From contig DIBR01000029.1 of the NCBI GenBank assembly GCA_002415025.1, forward strand, positions 10,087 through 74,086: a DNA stretch of 64,000 bases, read 5' to 3'. The position numbers and the translations under genes are program-made. The stretch is from Spongiibacteraceae bacterium UBA5047 (GTDB taxonomy: Bacteria; Pseudomonadota; Gammaproteobacteria; Pseudomonadales; Spongiibacteraceae). Of the stretch, positions 17,888-25,848 are shown piece by piece. How positions within the stretch are numbered: the stretch's first letter is position 1; the number at the start of each line of letters is the position of its first letter. The notes beneath the pieces were generated by a model. It was not told the DNA's origin. It did no database searches and saw only the letters and a list, made by a program, of their open reading frames with translations.

Positions 17888-18607
17888 ATGGCAGTATCGA
17901 CGCTCAAACTGCTTCTCTTGGCGACCTTGCTGGGCTTAACAGCCTGCGCCAGCCAGCCACAGAATCCTGATCCGTGGGAAAGCTTTAATCGCAAGGTTTT
18001 TGCCTTTAATGATGTGGCTGATAAATACGCGGCCAAGCCGGCGGCAAAGGCATATCAGGCGGTCACGCCGAATTTTCTGGAGCGGGGCATTGATAATGTT
18101 TTCAGTAACCTGCGCGAACCCCTCAATCTTCTGGCTGATCTTGGACAGTTGAAGTTCAAAGCGGCAGCGGTCGACGGCGGGCGTTTTTTGATCAACTCAA
18201 CGGTTGGTGTGGGCGGATTTTTTGAGGTGGCGTCTTATATCGGATTGGCTAAGCGTACCGAGGATTTTGGCCAGGTACTTGGATATTGGGGCGTTGCCCC
18301 CGGCCCTTACGTGGTACTGCCGATACTGGGGCCCTCGACCGTGCGCGATACCGGTAGTGCCGCGCTGGACTCCCAAATAGACGCCTTGAGCCAGATCGAC
18401 CATATCAGAACCCGCAACCAGCTGCGGGTACTGAATCTTGTTAACACCCGAGCCAATCTGCTCAAGACCGAAAGTCTGTTGTCGGGCGACCGCTACACCT
18501 TTCTCCGTGATGCCTACCTGCAACGCCGTGAATACCTGATTAGCGACGGTGCAGCCGCAGAAGACAGCTTTGGCGAAGAGGAGTTTGAGGAGTGGGATGA
18601 CTTCTGA
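17888..18607 (+). CDS. mlaA: Outer-membrane lipoprotein MlaA (VacJ)
   Basis: Outer-membrane component of the Mla pathway, which removes misplaced phospholipids from the outer leaflet and hands them to MlaC. The 239-residue protein has a lipobox ending LTAC with lipidated Cys20, followed by the family block DPWESFNRKVFAFNDVADKYAAKP, the VDGGRFLINSTVGVGGFFEVAS motif and the YVVLPILGPSTVRD motif. The C-terminus is acidic (EDSFGEEEFEEWDDF). No other mla gene is in the window. It stands alone on the plus strand behind the hvf-like operon. Confidence 0.94.
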   Translation: MAVSTLKLLLLATLLGLTACASQPQNPDPWESFNRKVFAFNDVADKYAAKPAAKAYQAVTPNFLERGIDNVFSNLREPLNLLADLGQLKFKAAAVDGGRFLINSTVGVGGFFEVASYIGLAKRTEDFGQVLGYWGVAPGPYVVLPILGPSTVRDTGSAALDSQIDALSQIDHIRTRNQLRVLNLVNTRANLLKTESLLSGDRYTFLRDAYLQRREYLISDGAAAEDSFGEEEFEEWDDF

Positions 18608-18678
18608 GCGCGCTTTCTGCAGACCTGTCTATACTGGTATAGAGCATCGATCGAATACAGGGCCCCAATTGTCTCACC

Positions 18679-19851
18679 ATGAATAAACAACTGGTCGTTA
18701 TCCAGCGAGCCGACCGGCAGCGTGATGAACTACTGGCCACGCTCGAACACCTGGATTATGAAGTACGTGCCTTCGCCGATGAGCAGGAGGGCTTGGCCGC
18801 CTTTCTTGACGGTACGCCAGATGCGGTACTGCTCGATTTGTATGTTAGCGATGATGGCCGCCGAATCCTCGACGTGCTCACGTCCGATAAACGCGAAATT
18901 CCTGTCATCGTTATTTCTCGCAGACGCTTGATGTCAGATGTAGTTGAGGCACTGCGCAAGGGCGCCTGCGACTATTTGATGTTGCCCAACAGCATTTCCG
19001 ATGAAGGTGTGCTGGGCCATGCTATGGAACGTGCGCTGCAACAGGGTTCGTTGCGCAGGGAAAATCGCAAATACCGCGACAAGCTGGAAAATGCCAACCG
19101 CGAACTGCTGGAGAGTCTTACTCATCTGAAAAAAGACCAGCAGGCCGGCCGGCATATCCAAATCAAAATGCTGCCGGAAACGCCGAAGGTTATCGGCAGC
19201 TACCGCTTTCACCAGCACATTCTTCCGTCGCTGTACCTAAGTGGCGACTTTATTGATTATTTTATTGTGGGTAATCGCCACGCCGTATTTGTTGTGGCCG
19301 ATGTGTCTGGCCATGGTGCCAGCTCGGCCTTCGTGACGGTCATGCTCAAAAATCTCTTCGCCCGCAAACGCAGTGATTTTCACCACCGCCACAATAGCGC
19401 CATTCTGTCGCCGGCCCACATGCTCGACAAGGCCAACCGTGAACTGCTGGGCATGGAGATCGACAAACACGTGACCATGTGCGTTGGCGTAATCGATCTT
19501 GAAACCGATGAACTGTGCTACAGCATTGCCGGGCATTTGCCTGCGCCGATTCTCAGTGTTAACGGAACCGCACGTTATCTGGACGGACACGATCTCCCGG
19601 TGGGCCTGTTTCCCGATATCAGTTATTCGGAACACCGCATGCAGCTTCCGGAAAAGGCTGTTCTCACCTTGTTTTCGGATGGTATATTAGAGGTGCTCAA
19701 CCCCAAGGGGGTGATTGCCAAAGAGCAGTACTTGCTTGAGGCATTAGAAGACGGCCCGCAAACGGCCGACGATGTCATCAAAACTTTTCGACTCGATAGC
19801 ATCGGCGAGGCACCCGATGATATTGCAGTGCTGGTAGTGTCGCGAGTCTAA
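18679..19851 (+). CDS. hsbR: Response regulator with PP2C/SpoIIE phosphatase output, HsbR-like
   Basis: Receiver domain (about 1-125, phospho-acceptor Asp in DAVLLDLYVSDDG), a coiled-coil linker (about 125-165), then a SpoIIE-type PP2C phosphatase with GDFIDYF, ADVSGHGASSAFVT, AGHLPAP and LFSDGILE metal and core motifs. In Pseudomonas, HsbR dephosphorylates or phosphorylates the STAS protein HsbA and so sets the switch between swimming and biofilm growth; here that role is inferred from domain order and the adjacent STAS gene. Length 390 residues. The next gene starts 2 bases after its stop, so they are co-expressed. The 6-2-6 inverted repeat CTATAC-TG-GTATAG (18629-18642) lies before the gene. 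Confidence 0.85.
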   Translation: MNKQLVVIQRADRQRDELLATLEHLDYEVRAFADEQEGLAAFLDGTPDAVLLDLYVSDDGRRILDVLTSDKREIPVIVISRRRLMSDVVEALRKGACDYLMLPNSISDEGVLGHAMERALQQGSLRRENRKYRDKLENANRELLESLTHLKKDQQAGRHIQIKMLPETPKVIGSYRFHQHILPSLYLSGDFIDYFIVGNRHAVFVVADVSGHGASSAFVTVMLKNLFARKRSDFHHRHNSAILSPAHMLDKANRELLGMEIDKHVTMCVGVIDLETDELCYSIAGHLPAPILSVNGTARYLDGHDLPVGLFPDISYSEHRMQLPEKAVLTLFSDGILEVLNPKGVIAKEQYLLEALEDGPQTADDVIKTFRLDSIGEAPDDIAVLVVSRV

Positions 19852-19853
19852 AT

Positions 19854-20339
19854 ATGCAGCCAGGCAGAATTATGGTTGCTGAACAAGAAGGTTCCAATGT
19901 GATCAAGCTGGTGGGCGACGTGCGTCTCACCTTGTGCACAGTGCTTGATGACTACTTCGAAGAAATGTTCGGCAGCGAAAATTTTTCCAGTGTTCTTGTC
20001 GATCTGACAGAAGCTGACAACGTTGACAGCACCACGCTGGGTTTGCTGGCCAAGCTGGCGCTGATGGCGAAAAAGCGCTTCGAGTTTATTCCCGTTATTC
20101 TTTCCACCAACCCCGACATTACCCGTGTATTGCAGAGCATGGGCTTTGACCGTGTATTTCGTATCCGGCAATTTCCCCTGAATAACGATCAGGATCTGGG
20201 TGAGTTGCCACAGGTCGAGGGTTCGGAGGGGGCGGTGAAAGAAAAAGTCCTTGAAGCTCACAGGGTATTGATGGGCTTGAACGATGCCAACAAGGCCAAG
20301 TTTCGCGAATTGGTGTCCATGCTTGAGAAAAAGTGCTGA
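19854..20339 (+). CDS. hsbA: STAS-domain anti-sigma factor antagonist, HsbA-like
   Basis: 161-residue STAS protein, partner of the upstream PP2C response regulator in a partner-switching module. The STAS core runs from VIKLVGDVRLTLCTVLDDYF to the conserved loop LTEADNVDSTTLGLLAKL, where one of the serines or threonines is the phosphorylation site. A C-terminal tail of about 50 residues (VKEKVLEAHRVLMGLNDANKAKFRELVSMLEKK) is shared with HsbA-like proteins. A second ATG at 19872 is possible. The anti-sigma partner (FlgM in Pseudomonas) is not in the window. Confidence 0.8.
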   Translation: MQPGRIMVAEQEGSNVIKLVGDVRLTLCTVLDDYFEEMFGSENFSSVLVDLTEADNVDSTTLGLLAKLALMAKKRFEFIPVILSTNPDITRVLQSMGFDRVFRIRQFPLNNDQDLGELPQVEGSEGAVKEKVLEAHRVLMGLNDANKAKFRELVSMLEKKC

Positions 20340-20373
20340 GCCCGCGCCCAGCACATCTCTTCACCCGGCAAAT

Positions 20374-22908
20374 TTAGCCCGCAGCTTTTTTCATATCGTC
20401 GTCAGTTTGGCGGTCGACTGGACGTTCAACCACCCGGCGCTTGCCTTGTGCCGCCGCAGCCAACTCCTTAATGCCGTCGGGGTCGAATGCATCCACCCGA
20501 ATAACGTCATATAGAGCCGTCAGTGCTTCCAGCAGTGGCTCGCGCTCTGCCTCACTGATCACGGATTTCTCTACGGCCCAGGCTACCAGTTCCTCGCGCT
20601 CGTGGCCCATCAGCAGGGCCACGCCATCGAGGTCGTCGGGATCACGCTCGCGAATGGCCTGGTGCAATCGCTGGCGGATTTCTGCGGTACTGTTCGCCTG
20701 TTCAAAGGTGTAGAGCAAACGCCCGATGGGGTCGCCGGGTTTGTTGTTGCGGTAGGTTCCCCGGCAAATGCGCTCGCGAATATCGCTGTTCTGGGTGATG
20801 GCATTGGCCAGCTCGGTACCCAGCGCGTCGTCAGGTTTGCGCAAACCAATCGGCCCAACCGGAAATACCAGCAGGCGCAGGGGCCAGCGTAAGGCGCGTA
20901 CCGGGAAATTATCTATTACCCGGCGCAGGTGCTCTTGCAGTTCATGTAAATTGGATTGCAGGCACCATTCCACGATGGGCCGCTGACTTTCAGGGTAGCC
21001 GTCTTCGTGCCATTGTTTGATTACTGCCGAGGCGTAGTACAGGCGCACCAGACAATCGGCCATGTTCCCTGACAGTCTTTGCTTTGCCTTGAGGCCGCCG
21101 CCCAAGGTTAATAACGACACATCGGTAAGCAAGGCGAAAGCCGAGGAAAAGCGAGATAGCTGTCGATAATAGCCTTTTATATTACCCTGGGTCGGGGCAC
21201 TCGCCAGCAGACCGCCGCTCAGCGCCAGTAGCAGGGCGCGCAGGGCGTTGCCGGTGGTATGGGCAATATGCTTGAAAAATACGCCATCGAACTTTGCAAC
21301 TGCTGCTGATTCGTCTTCCATGCCCGCAGCTTCAATTTCGTCCACGATGTAGGGGTGACAACGGATCGCACCCTGGCCGAAGACCATAAGGCTGCGGGTG
21401 AGGATATTGGCCCCTTCAACGGTAATGGCAATGGGCACTGCCTGATATATGCGCGCCATAAAATTGCGTGGCCCGGTGATAACGCCCCTTCCGGCAACGA
21501 CATCCATCGAATGGTTGACGACAGTACGCATGAGGTCCGTATTGCGGTATTTCAGCAGGGCTGAAGGCACGGCAGGGCGAATACCCCTATCGAGCATGGA
21601 CGCCGTCATAACCCGCGCCGCGTCCATCATGTAGCTGTAGCCGGCGATATGCTCCAGCGCCTCTTGCACACCTTCAAATTCACCGATGTTGCGCCCGAAC
21701 TGCTCGCGAACTGCGGCGTAGGCTCCCGTTGTGAGTGTTGCCAGTTTGCCAGAGCCTGCCGCCAGTCCCGGTAGCGAAATAGAGCGGCCAATCGACAGGC
21801 ATTCCAGCAGCATTGTCCAGCCGCGTCCCAGCATGGCTTCGCCGCCAATTACCTGATCGAGGGGGATGAATACATCGTTGCCCCAGGTCGGCCCGTTCAT
21901 AAACACCGTGTTCATCGGTAAATGGCGAGTCCCGACATTGACGCCGTCGGTATCGCGCGGAACCATAACGCAGGTGACGCCAACGTTGTCCTCGTCACCG
22001 AGTAAATGATCGGGGTCATAAACCTTGATCGCCAGACCAATCAGGGTTGCCACTGGCGCCAGTGTTATATAGCGCTTGTTCCAGGTGACTTTCAGGCCCA
22101 GTACTTCTTCGCCGTTCCACTGACCTTTGCAAACAATCCCCTTGTCCGGAATTGCACCGGCATCAGACCCGGCCATCGGCGAGGTCAAGGCAAAGCAGGG
22201 GATCTCTTTACCTGCACATAGGCGAGGCAAATAGTGTTGCTTTTGCTGGTCGGTGCCGTACTCCATCAGTAATTCGCCGGGGCCGAGCGAGTTGGGCACC
22301 ATGACCGTAACGGCAGCAGAAACGCTGCGGGTGGAAATTTTCATAACGATTTCGGAGTGAGCGCGCTGCGAAAAGCCTTTGCCGCCGAACTCTTTCGGGA
22401 TAACCAGACCGAAGAAGCCGTGCTCGCGAATGAAGCGCCAGGCTGCTTCCGGTAAATCGAAGAGCTCGTGGGTCATCTGCCAGTCGTCGAGCATGGCACA
22501 CAGTTCTTCAACGGGGCCGTCGATAAAGGCGCGCTCTTCGTCATTTAACGGCTTTTGCTCGAAAGCCAGCAAACGCTCCCAGTCAGGTTTGCCGGAAAAC
22601 AATTCGCCATCCCATTCCACACTACCTGATTTAAGCGCCTCGGATTCGGTGTCAGACAGCTGCGGCAGCATGCCGCGCACCCAGTCGAGCAGCGGTCGGC
22701 TGAGTTCCTGCTCACGCAGTTTGGACGGAATAACGAGAAAGAGAACGGCAGCGAGAGCTAATGCCCCAAACAAAATGCTGGCGAAATGCCAGTTGTCAGT
22801 GAACATGCCTAACACGGTGGCTGCCGATAGGACGGTCACCGCAGTGGTGCCGCCAATACCCAGATACAGCAGTACCAGAGCACTGATTAGCAGAAAAAAC
22901 ACACTCAT
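20374..22908 (-). CDS. fadE: Acyl-CoA dehydrogenase FadE
   Basis: First step of fatty-acid beta-oxidation, acyl-CoA to trans-2-enoyl-CoA, FAD dependent. The 844 residues match the long gammaproteobacterial FadE type (E. coli 814), including the two hydrophobic N-terminal helices (MSVFFLLISALVLLYLGIGG and a second at about 40-60) that tether it to the membrane. The central domain has FGLVIPKEFGGKGFS, CFALTSPMAGSDAGAIPDKG and the GGRGVITGPRNF-like segment VVAGRGVITGPRNF, then the DUF1974 C-terminal half (LLYTFEQANSTAEIRQRLHQA). Convergent with hsbA; no terminator was found in the 34-bp gap. Confidence 0.94.
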   Translation of the reverse strand: MSVFFLLISALVLLYLGIGGTTAVTVLSAATVLGMFTDNWHFASILFGALALAAVLFLVIPSKLREQELSRPLLDWVRGMLPQLSDTESEALKSGSVEWDGELFSGKPDWERLLAFEQKPLNDEERAFIDGPVEELCAMLDDWQMTHELFDLPEAAWRFIREHGFFGLVIPKEFGGKGFSQRAHSEIVMKISTRSVSAAVTVMVPNSLGPGELLMEYGTDQQKQHYLPRLCAGKEIPCFALTSPMAGSDAGAIPDKGIVCKGQWNGEEVLGLKVTWNKRYITLAPVATLIGLAIKVYDPDHLLGDEDNVGVTCVMVPRDTDGVNVGTRHLPMNTVFMNGPTWGNDVFIPLDQVIGGEAMLGRGWTMLLECLSIGRSISLPGLAAGSGKLATLTTGAYAAVREQFGRNIGEFEGVQEALEHIAGYSYMMDAARVMTASMLDRGIRPAVPSALLKYRNTDLMRTVVNHSMDVVAGRGVITGPRNFMARIYQAVPIAITVEGANILTRSLMVFGQGAIRCHPYIVDEIEAAGMEDESAAVAKFDGVFFKHIAHTTGNALRALLLALSGGLLASAPTQGNIKGYYRQLSRFSSAFALLTDVSLLTLGGGLKAKQRLSGNMADCLVRLYYASAVIKQWHEDGYPESQRPIVEWCLQSNLHELQEHLRRVIDNFPVRALRWPLRLLVFPVGPIGLRKPDDALGTELANAITQNSDIRERICRGTYRNNKPGDPIGRLLYTFEQANSTAEIRQRLHQAIRERDPDDLDGVALLMGHEREELVAWAVEKSVISEAEREPLLEALTALYDVIRVDAFDPDGIKELAAAAQGKRRVVERPVDRQTDDDMKKAAG

Positions 22909-23011
22909 TGCGCTATCTCCCTGTGGACCTCACTCCAACAGCATCAGTGAAACAGGCGGCGACTACAAGTGTGTGTCAGCCGATGTGAATATTACCTTTT
23001 GGCGCCTTGAT

Positions 23012-24271
23012 TCAACGCCGCAGTTGAATCAGCGGCAGGGTGCACACGGCAAGTAGCAGCATGATGCTAAAGACAATAAAGGTAAGCTGGTAGCTTCCGG
23101 TGCGGTCAAATATCGCCCCCGCCAGTGGCGGCGACAGAATGTTGAAGGGCATGATGATCGGATTCATCAAGCCCATCACTCGTCCGTAGCTGCTTACGCC
23201 AAAGGCCTGCGCCATTAGCGCACCCCAGACCGGCAGCATGCCGCCGGCTGCAAGACCTACGAGTACGCTACCGGCTAACAGAAAGCTGACGCTTTCGTTG
23301 TTGAGATAACACAGCAGCCCCAGTGCCAGCAGTGTGGCAGACCCCGCCAGACCAAAGCGCAAGTCCACGCGGTCGGCGATGGTGCCGAACAACAGTTTCC
23401 CTATCAGCCCCATAACGGCAATGATGGAAATCATCAGCGCGGCCTGATCGGCGCTGGCGCCACTGCCGATGGCAAAGGGAGCCAGATTGCTCAGCAGCAT
23501 GGAATAAGTGGAAAACAGGGCGCCCATCACCATCGCAATTGCCCAGAAATTACGCTCGCGCATGATGGCGCGTACGGAATCGTAGCGTGGGCCGGTATTG
23601 CCGGTGCCGTCTTCGGGGGTCGCGCAATCATCGCCATCGGCGAACAATTGGCGCTGCGCCGGCCAGTCGGTTGCCAGCAGACCGATCAGGGGCACCAAAA
23701 TCAACAGTACGACTGCTCCCAAGAGCCGGAATGCCGTGCGCCATTCGTAACTGTCGATCAGGAACTGCAGCAAGGGTGGAAACAGGAAACCACCCAGAGA
23801 AGTTCCCATCGCAGCGAGGCCCATCGCCAACCCTCGCCGCTTGGTAAACCACCGCGCCAACAGGGTAGAGGCCGCCAGTGGCCCGAGTATCACACTGCTT
23901 AGCGACATAAAAACGGCGTAGATCAATGGCATTTGCCAAATGCCATTGATCAGGGAAAGTGCAAAAAAGCCGACGCCCAGCGAAATAGCCGCGATCAGCA
24001 TCATGCGTTTCAGAGAAAAACGGTCAATGCTGGCGCCGAGCCAGGGCGATAACAATCCGCCCACCAGTGTCATGGTGGTCATACCCAGCATCAGTGTCAT
24101 ACGGCTGGACTCAAACTCACCTGCCAGTGGCACCACTACCACGCTGTAAGAATAGGCTATGGTGCCGGTGGCAACTGCCTGCACCAGAAGGGCAACGAGC
24201 ACTTGCCACCAGCCAAAAAACAGGGGTTTGCGTGCAAGTGGTTTACTGCTTTCGGGGCGGCTGTCAGTCAC
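23012..24271 (-). CDS. MFS transporter, monocarboxylate/oxalate-like
   Basis: Inner-membrane carrier with 12 predicted helices in 419 residues. Its N-terminus (LFFGWWQVLVALLVQAVATGTIAYSYSVVVVPL) and the PWLGASIDRFSLKRMML motif A loop resemble monocarboxylate/oxalate:formate-like MFS proteins. The RWFTKRRGLAMGLAAMGTSLGG segment is typical of that subgroup. Substrate is unknown; the fatty-acid neighbours suggest an organic acid (inference). It is the neighbour of fadE on the same strand, 103 bp away, and divergent from the thiolase operon. Confidence 0.85.
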   Translation of the reverse strand: MTDSRPESSKPLARKPLFFGWWQVLVALLVQAVATGTIAYSYSVVVVPLAGEFESSRMTLMLGMTTMTLVGGLLSPWLGASIDRFSLKRMMLIAAISLGVGFFALSLINGIWQMPLIYAVFMSLSSVILGPLAASTLLARWFTKRRGLAMGLAAMGTSLGGFLFPPLLQFLIDSYEWRTAFRLLGAVVLLILVPLIGLLATDWPAQRQLFADGDDCATPEDGTGNTGPRYDSVRAIMRERNFWAIAMVMGALFSTYSMLLSNLAPFAIGSGASADQAALMISIIAVMGLIGKLLFGTIADRVDLRFGLAGSATLLALGLLCYLNNESVSFLLAGSVLVGLAAGGMLPVWGALMAQAFGVSSYGRVMGLMNPIIMPFNILSPPLAGAIFDRTGSYQLTFIVFSIMLLLAVCTLPLIQLRR

Positions 24272-24573
24272 GTGTGTGTCTCATTATTGTGGATTGAACG
24301 TCGATGAATAGTGAGTGTATCCAATTTGGTTGTGATTGAGCGGTTCTGACCGGCGGATTGTCATATTGGTTCAAAGACTCGTCTGCGCAGCATGTTATGT
24401 TCTCAGCCGCCAGCTCTGTTTCCGGCATGCCAAGGGAGGCTTGCGGCCACCGTCTGCCTCTTTGCGTGTAATAAAATGTCTATCGCCTGTCACGGGCGGT
24501 CATTGCTGATTTGCTCCCGCGAATAGATTCTTATGGCCCACAACCGACTTCCCATCACTATCAGGACAACATT
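24272..24573. promoter_or_regulatory. Divergent control region of the MFS and thiolase genes
   Basis: Noncoding spacer of 302 bp. It carries the conserved element described separately at 24467-24507. There is also a lone GTCAT at about 24359 (ATTGTCATATTGG). A TCAGGA Shine-Dalgarno near 24561 fixes the thiolase start at 24574. I could not single out the MFS promoter. Confidence 0.5.
24467..24507 (+). promoter_or_regulatory. Shared upstream element, copy 1 (before thiolase)
   Basis: TGTAATAAAATGTCTATCG (24467-24485) is followed by a 2-base gap, TGTCAC, 5 bases and GTCATTG. The two GTCA half-sites (24489 and 24499) are 10 bp apart, one helical turn, as in AraC-type direct-repeat operators. The same 19-mer and the same spacing recur at 57930-57970, 33 kb away, before the SDR gene. 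Confidence 0.65.
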
Positions 24574-25782
24574 ATGAGTAATACCGCTTTCATCTACGAC
24601 GCCGTTCGCACACCGCGTAGTAAAGGTAAACGTGACGGTTCCCTGCATGAAGTTAAACCGGTGGACCTGTTGGCGGGCCTTTTGAATGGTCTGCGTGACC
24701 GCCATCAACTCGATACGTCGATGGTAGATGATGTGGTCATGGGCTGTGTTACGCCCGTGGGTGAGCAGGGCTCCTGTATTGCCAAGACCGCAGTGCTCAA
24801 GGCTGGCTGGCACGAATCCGTTGCCGGTGTGCAGCTTGACCGCTTTTGCGCCTCAGGCCTTGAGGCCGTCAATATTGCGGCGCAGAAAGTGGCCTCAGGC
24901 TGGGAAGACCTGGTGGTGGCCGGCGGTGTAGAAAGCATGTCGCGCGTTGCCATGGGCTCAAACGGCGGCCCCTGGGGAGAAGACCCGGCAACAGCTATAG
25001 CAACCGCCTTTGTGCCACAGGGTATTGGCGCAGACCTGATAGCAACCATGGCCGGTTTCAGTCGCCAGGACCTCGACGCCTTTGCCGCAGAATCCCAGAG
25101 CAAGGCAGCTGCAGCTCGCGATGCCGGCCATTTCGACCGTTCTGTTATGCCGGTGAAAGACGATTGTGGAATCGTTATTCTGGAAAAAGACGACTTTATA
25201 AAGCCCGGTACATCTGTCGAAAGTTTGTCATCACTCAAGCCATCCTTTGAATTTTTGGGTTCGCTGGGCTACGACGATGTAGCACTCAGCAAGTACCCCC
25301 AGGTTGCAAAAATTCAGCACGTACACCACGCAGGTAATTCGTCCGGCATCGTCGATGGAGCATCAGCAGTTCTGATCGGCAGCGAGCGCGCGGGCAAGGA
25401 GCTGGGGCTCAAGGCCCGTGGCCGGGTTGTTGCTACCGCCGTTACCAGCACTGAACCCACCATCATGCTGACCGGCCCCGCGCCGGCTACTTACAAAGTG
25501 CTCAAGAAGGCCGGTTTGAGTCTGGACGATATCGACCTGTTCGAAGTGAATGAGGCTTTTGCCTCGGTAGCCATGCGTTTTCAGAAGGATACCGGTGTTC
25601 CCTTCGAGAAAATTAACGTCAACGGTGGCGCTATTGCCATGGGCCACCCGCTGGGCGCAACCGGCGCAATGTTGCTCGGTACCTGTCTTGATGAACTGGA
25701 GCGCCGCAATAAGCGCTATGGCCTTATTACGCTGTGCGTCGGCGGTGGCATGGGCATAGCAACCGTTATCGAACGGGTCTGA
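24574..25782 (+). CDS. Acetyl-CoA C-acyltransferase (thiolase)
   Basis: Thiolytic cleavage of 3-ketoacyl-CoA, last step of beta-oxidation. From the ATG at 24574 (Shine-Dalgarno TCAGGA) it has 402 residues. Catalytic residues are Cys92 in FCASGLEAVN, His358 in GGAIAMGHPLGATG and Cys388 in LCVGGGMG, all intact. The frame upstream to 24511 has no family homology and was dropped. It forms an operon with the bifunctional enzyme 66 bp downstream, in the thiolase-first order also used by some fadAB operons. Confidence 0.93.
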   Translation: MSNTAFIYDAVRTPRSKGKRDGSLHEVKPVDLLAGLLNGLRDRHQLDTSMVDDVVMGCVTPVGEQGSCIAKTAVLKAGWHESVAGVQLDRFCASGLEAVNIAAQKVASGWEDLVVAGGVESMSRVAMGSNGGPWGEDPATAIATAFVPQGIGADLIATMAGFSRQDLDAFAAESQSKAAAARDAGHFDRSVMPVKDDCGIVILEKDDFIKPGTSVESLSSLKPSFEFLGSLGYDDVALSKYPQVAKIQHVHHAGNSSGIVDGASAVLIGSERAGKELGLKARGRVVATAVTSTEPTIMLTGPAPATYKVLKKAGLSLDDIDLFEVNEAFASVAMRFQKDTGVPFEKINVNGGAIAMGHPLGATGAMLLGTCLDELERRNKRYGLITLCVGGGMGIATVIERV

Positions 25783-25848
25783 TGCCTGGCGACTCTTTCC
25801 GCAGTGCAGACTCGAATTACATGATATGAACAAAGGCAGAGAAACACT

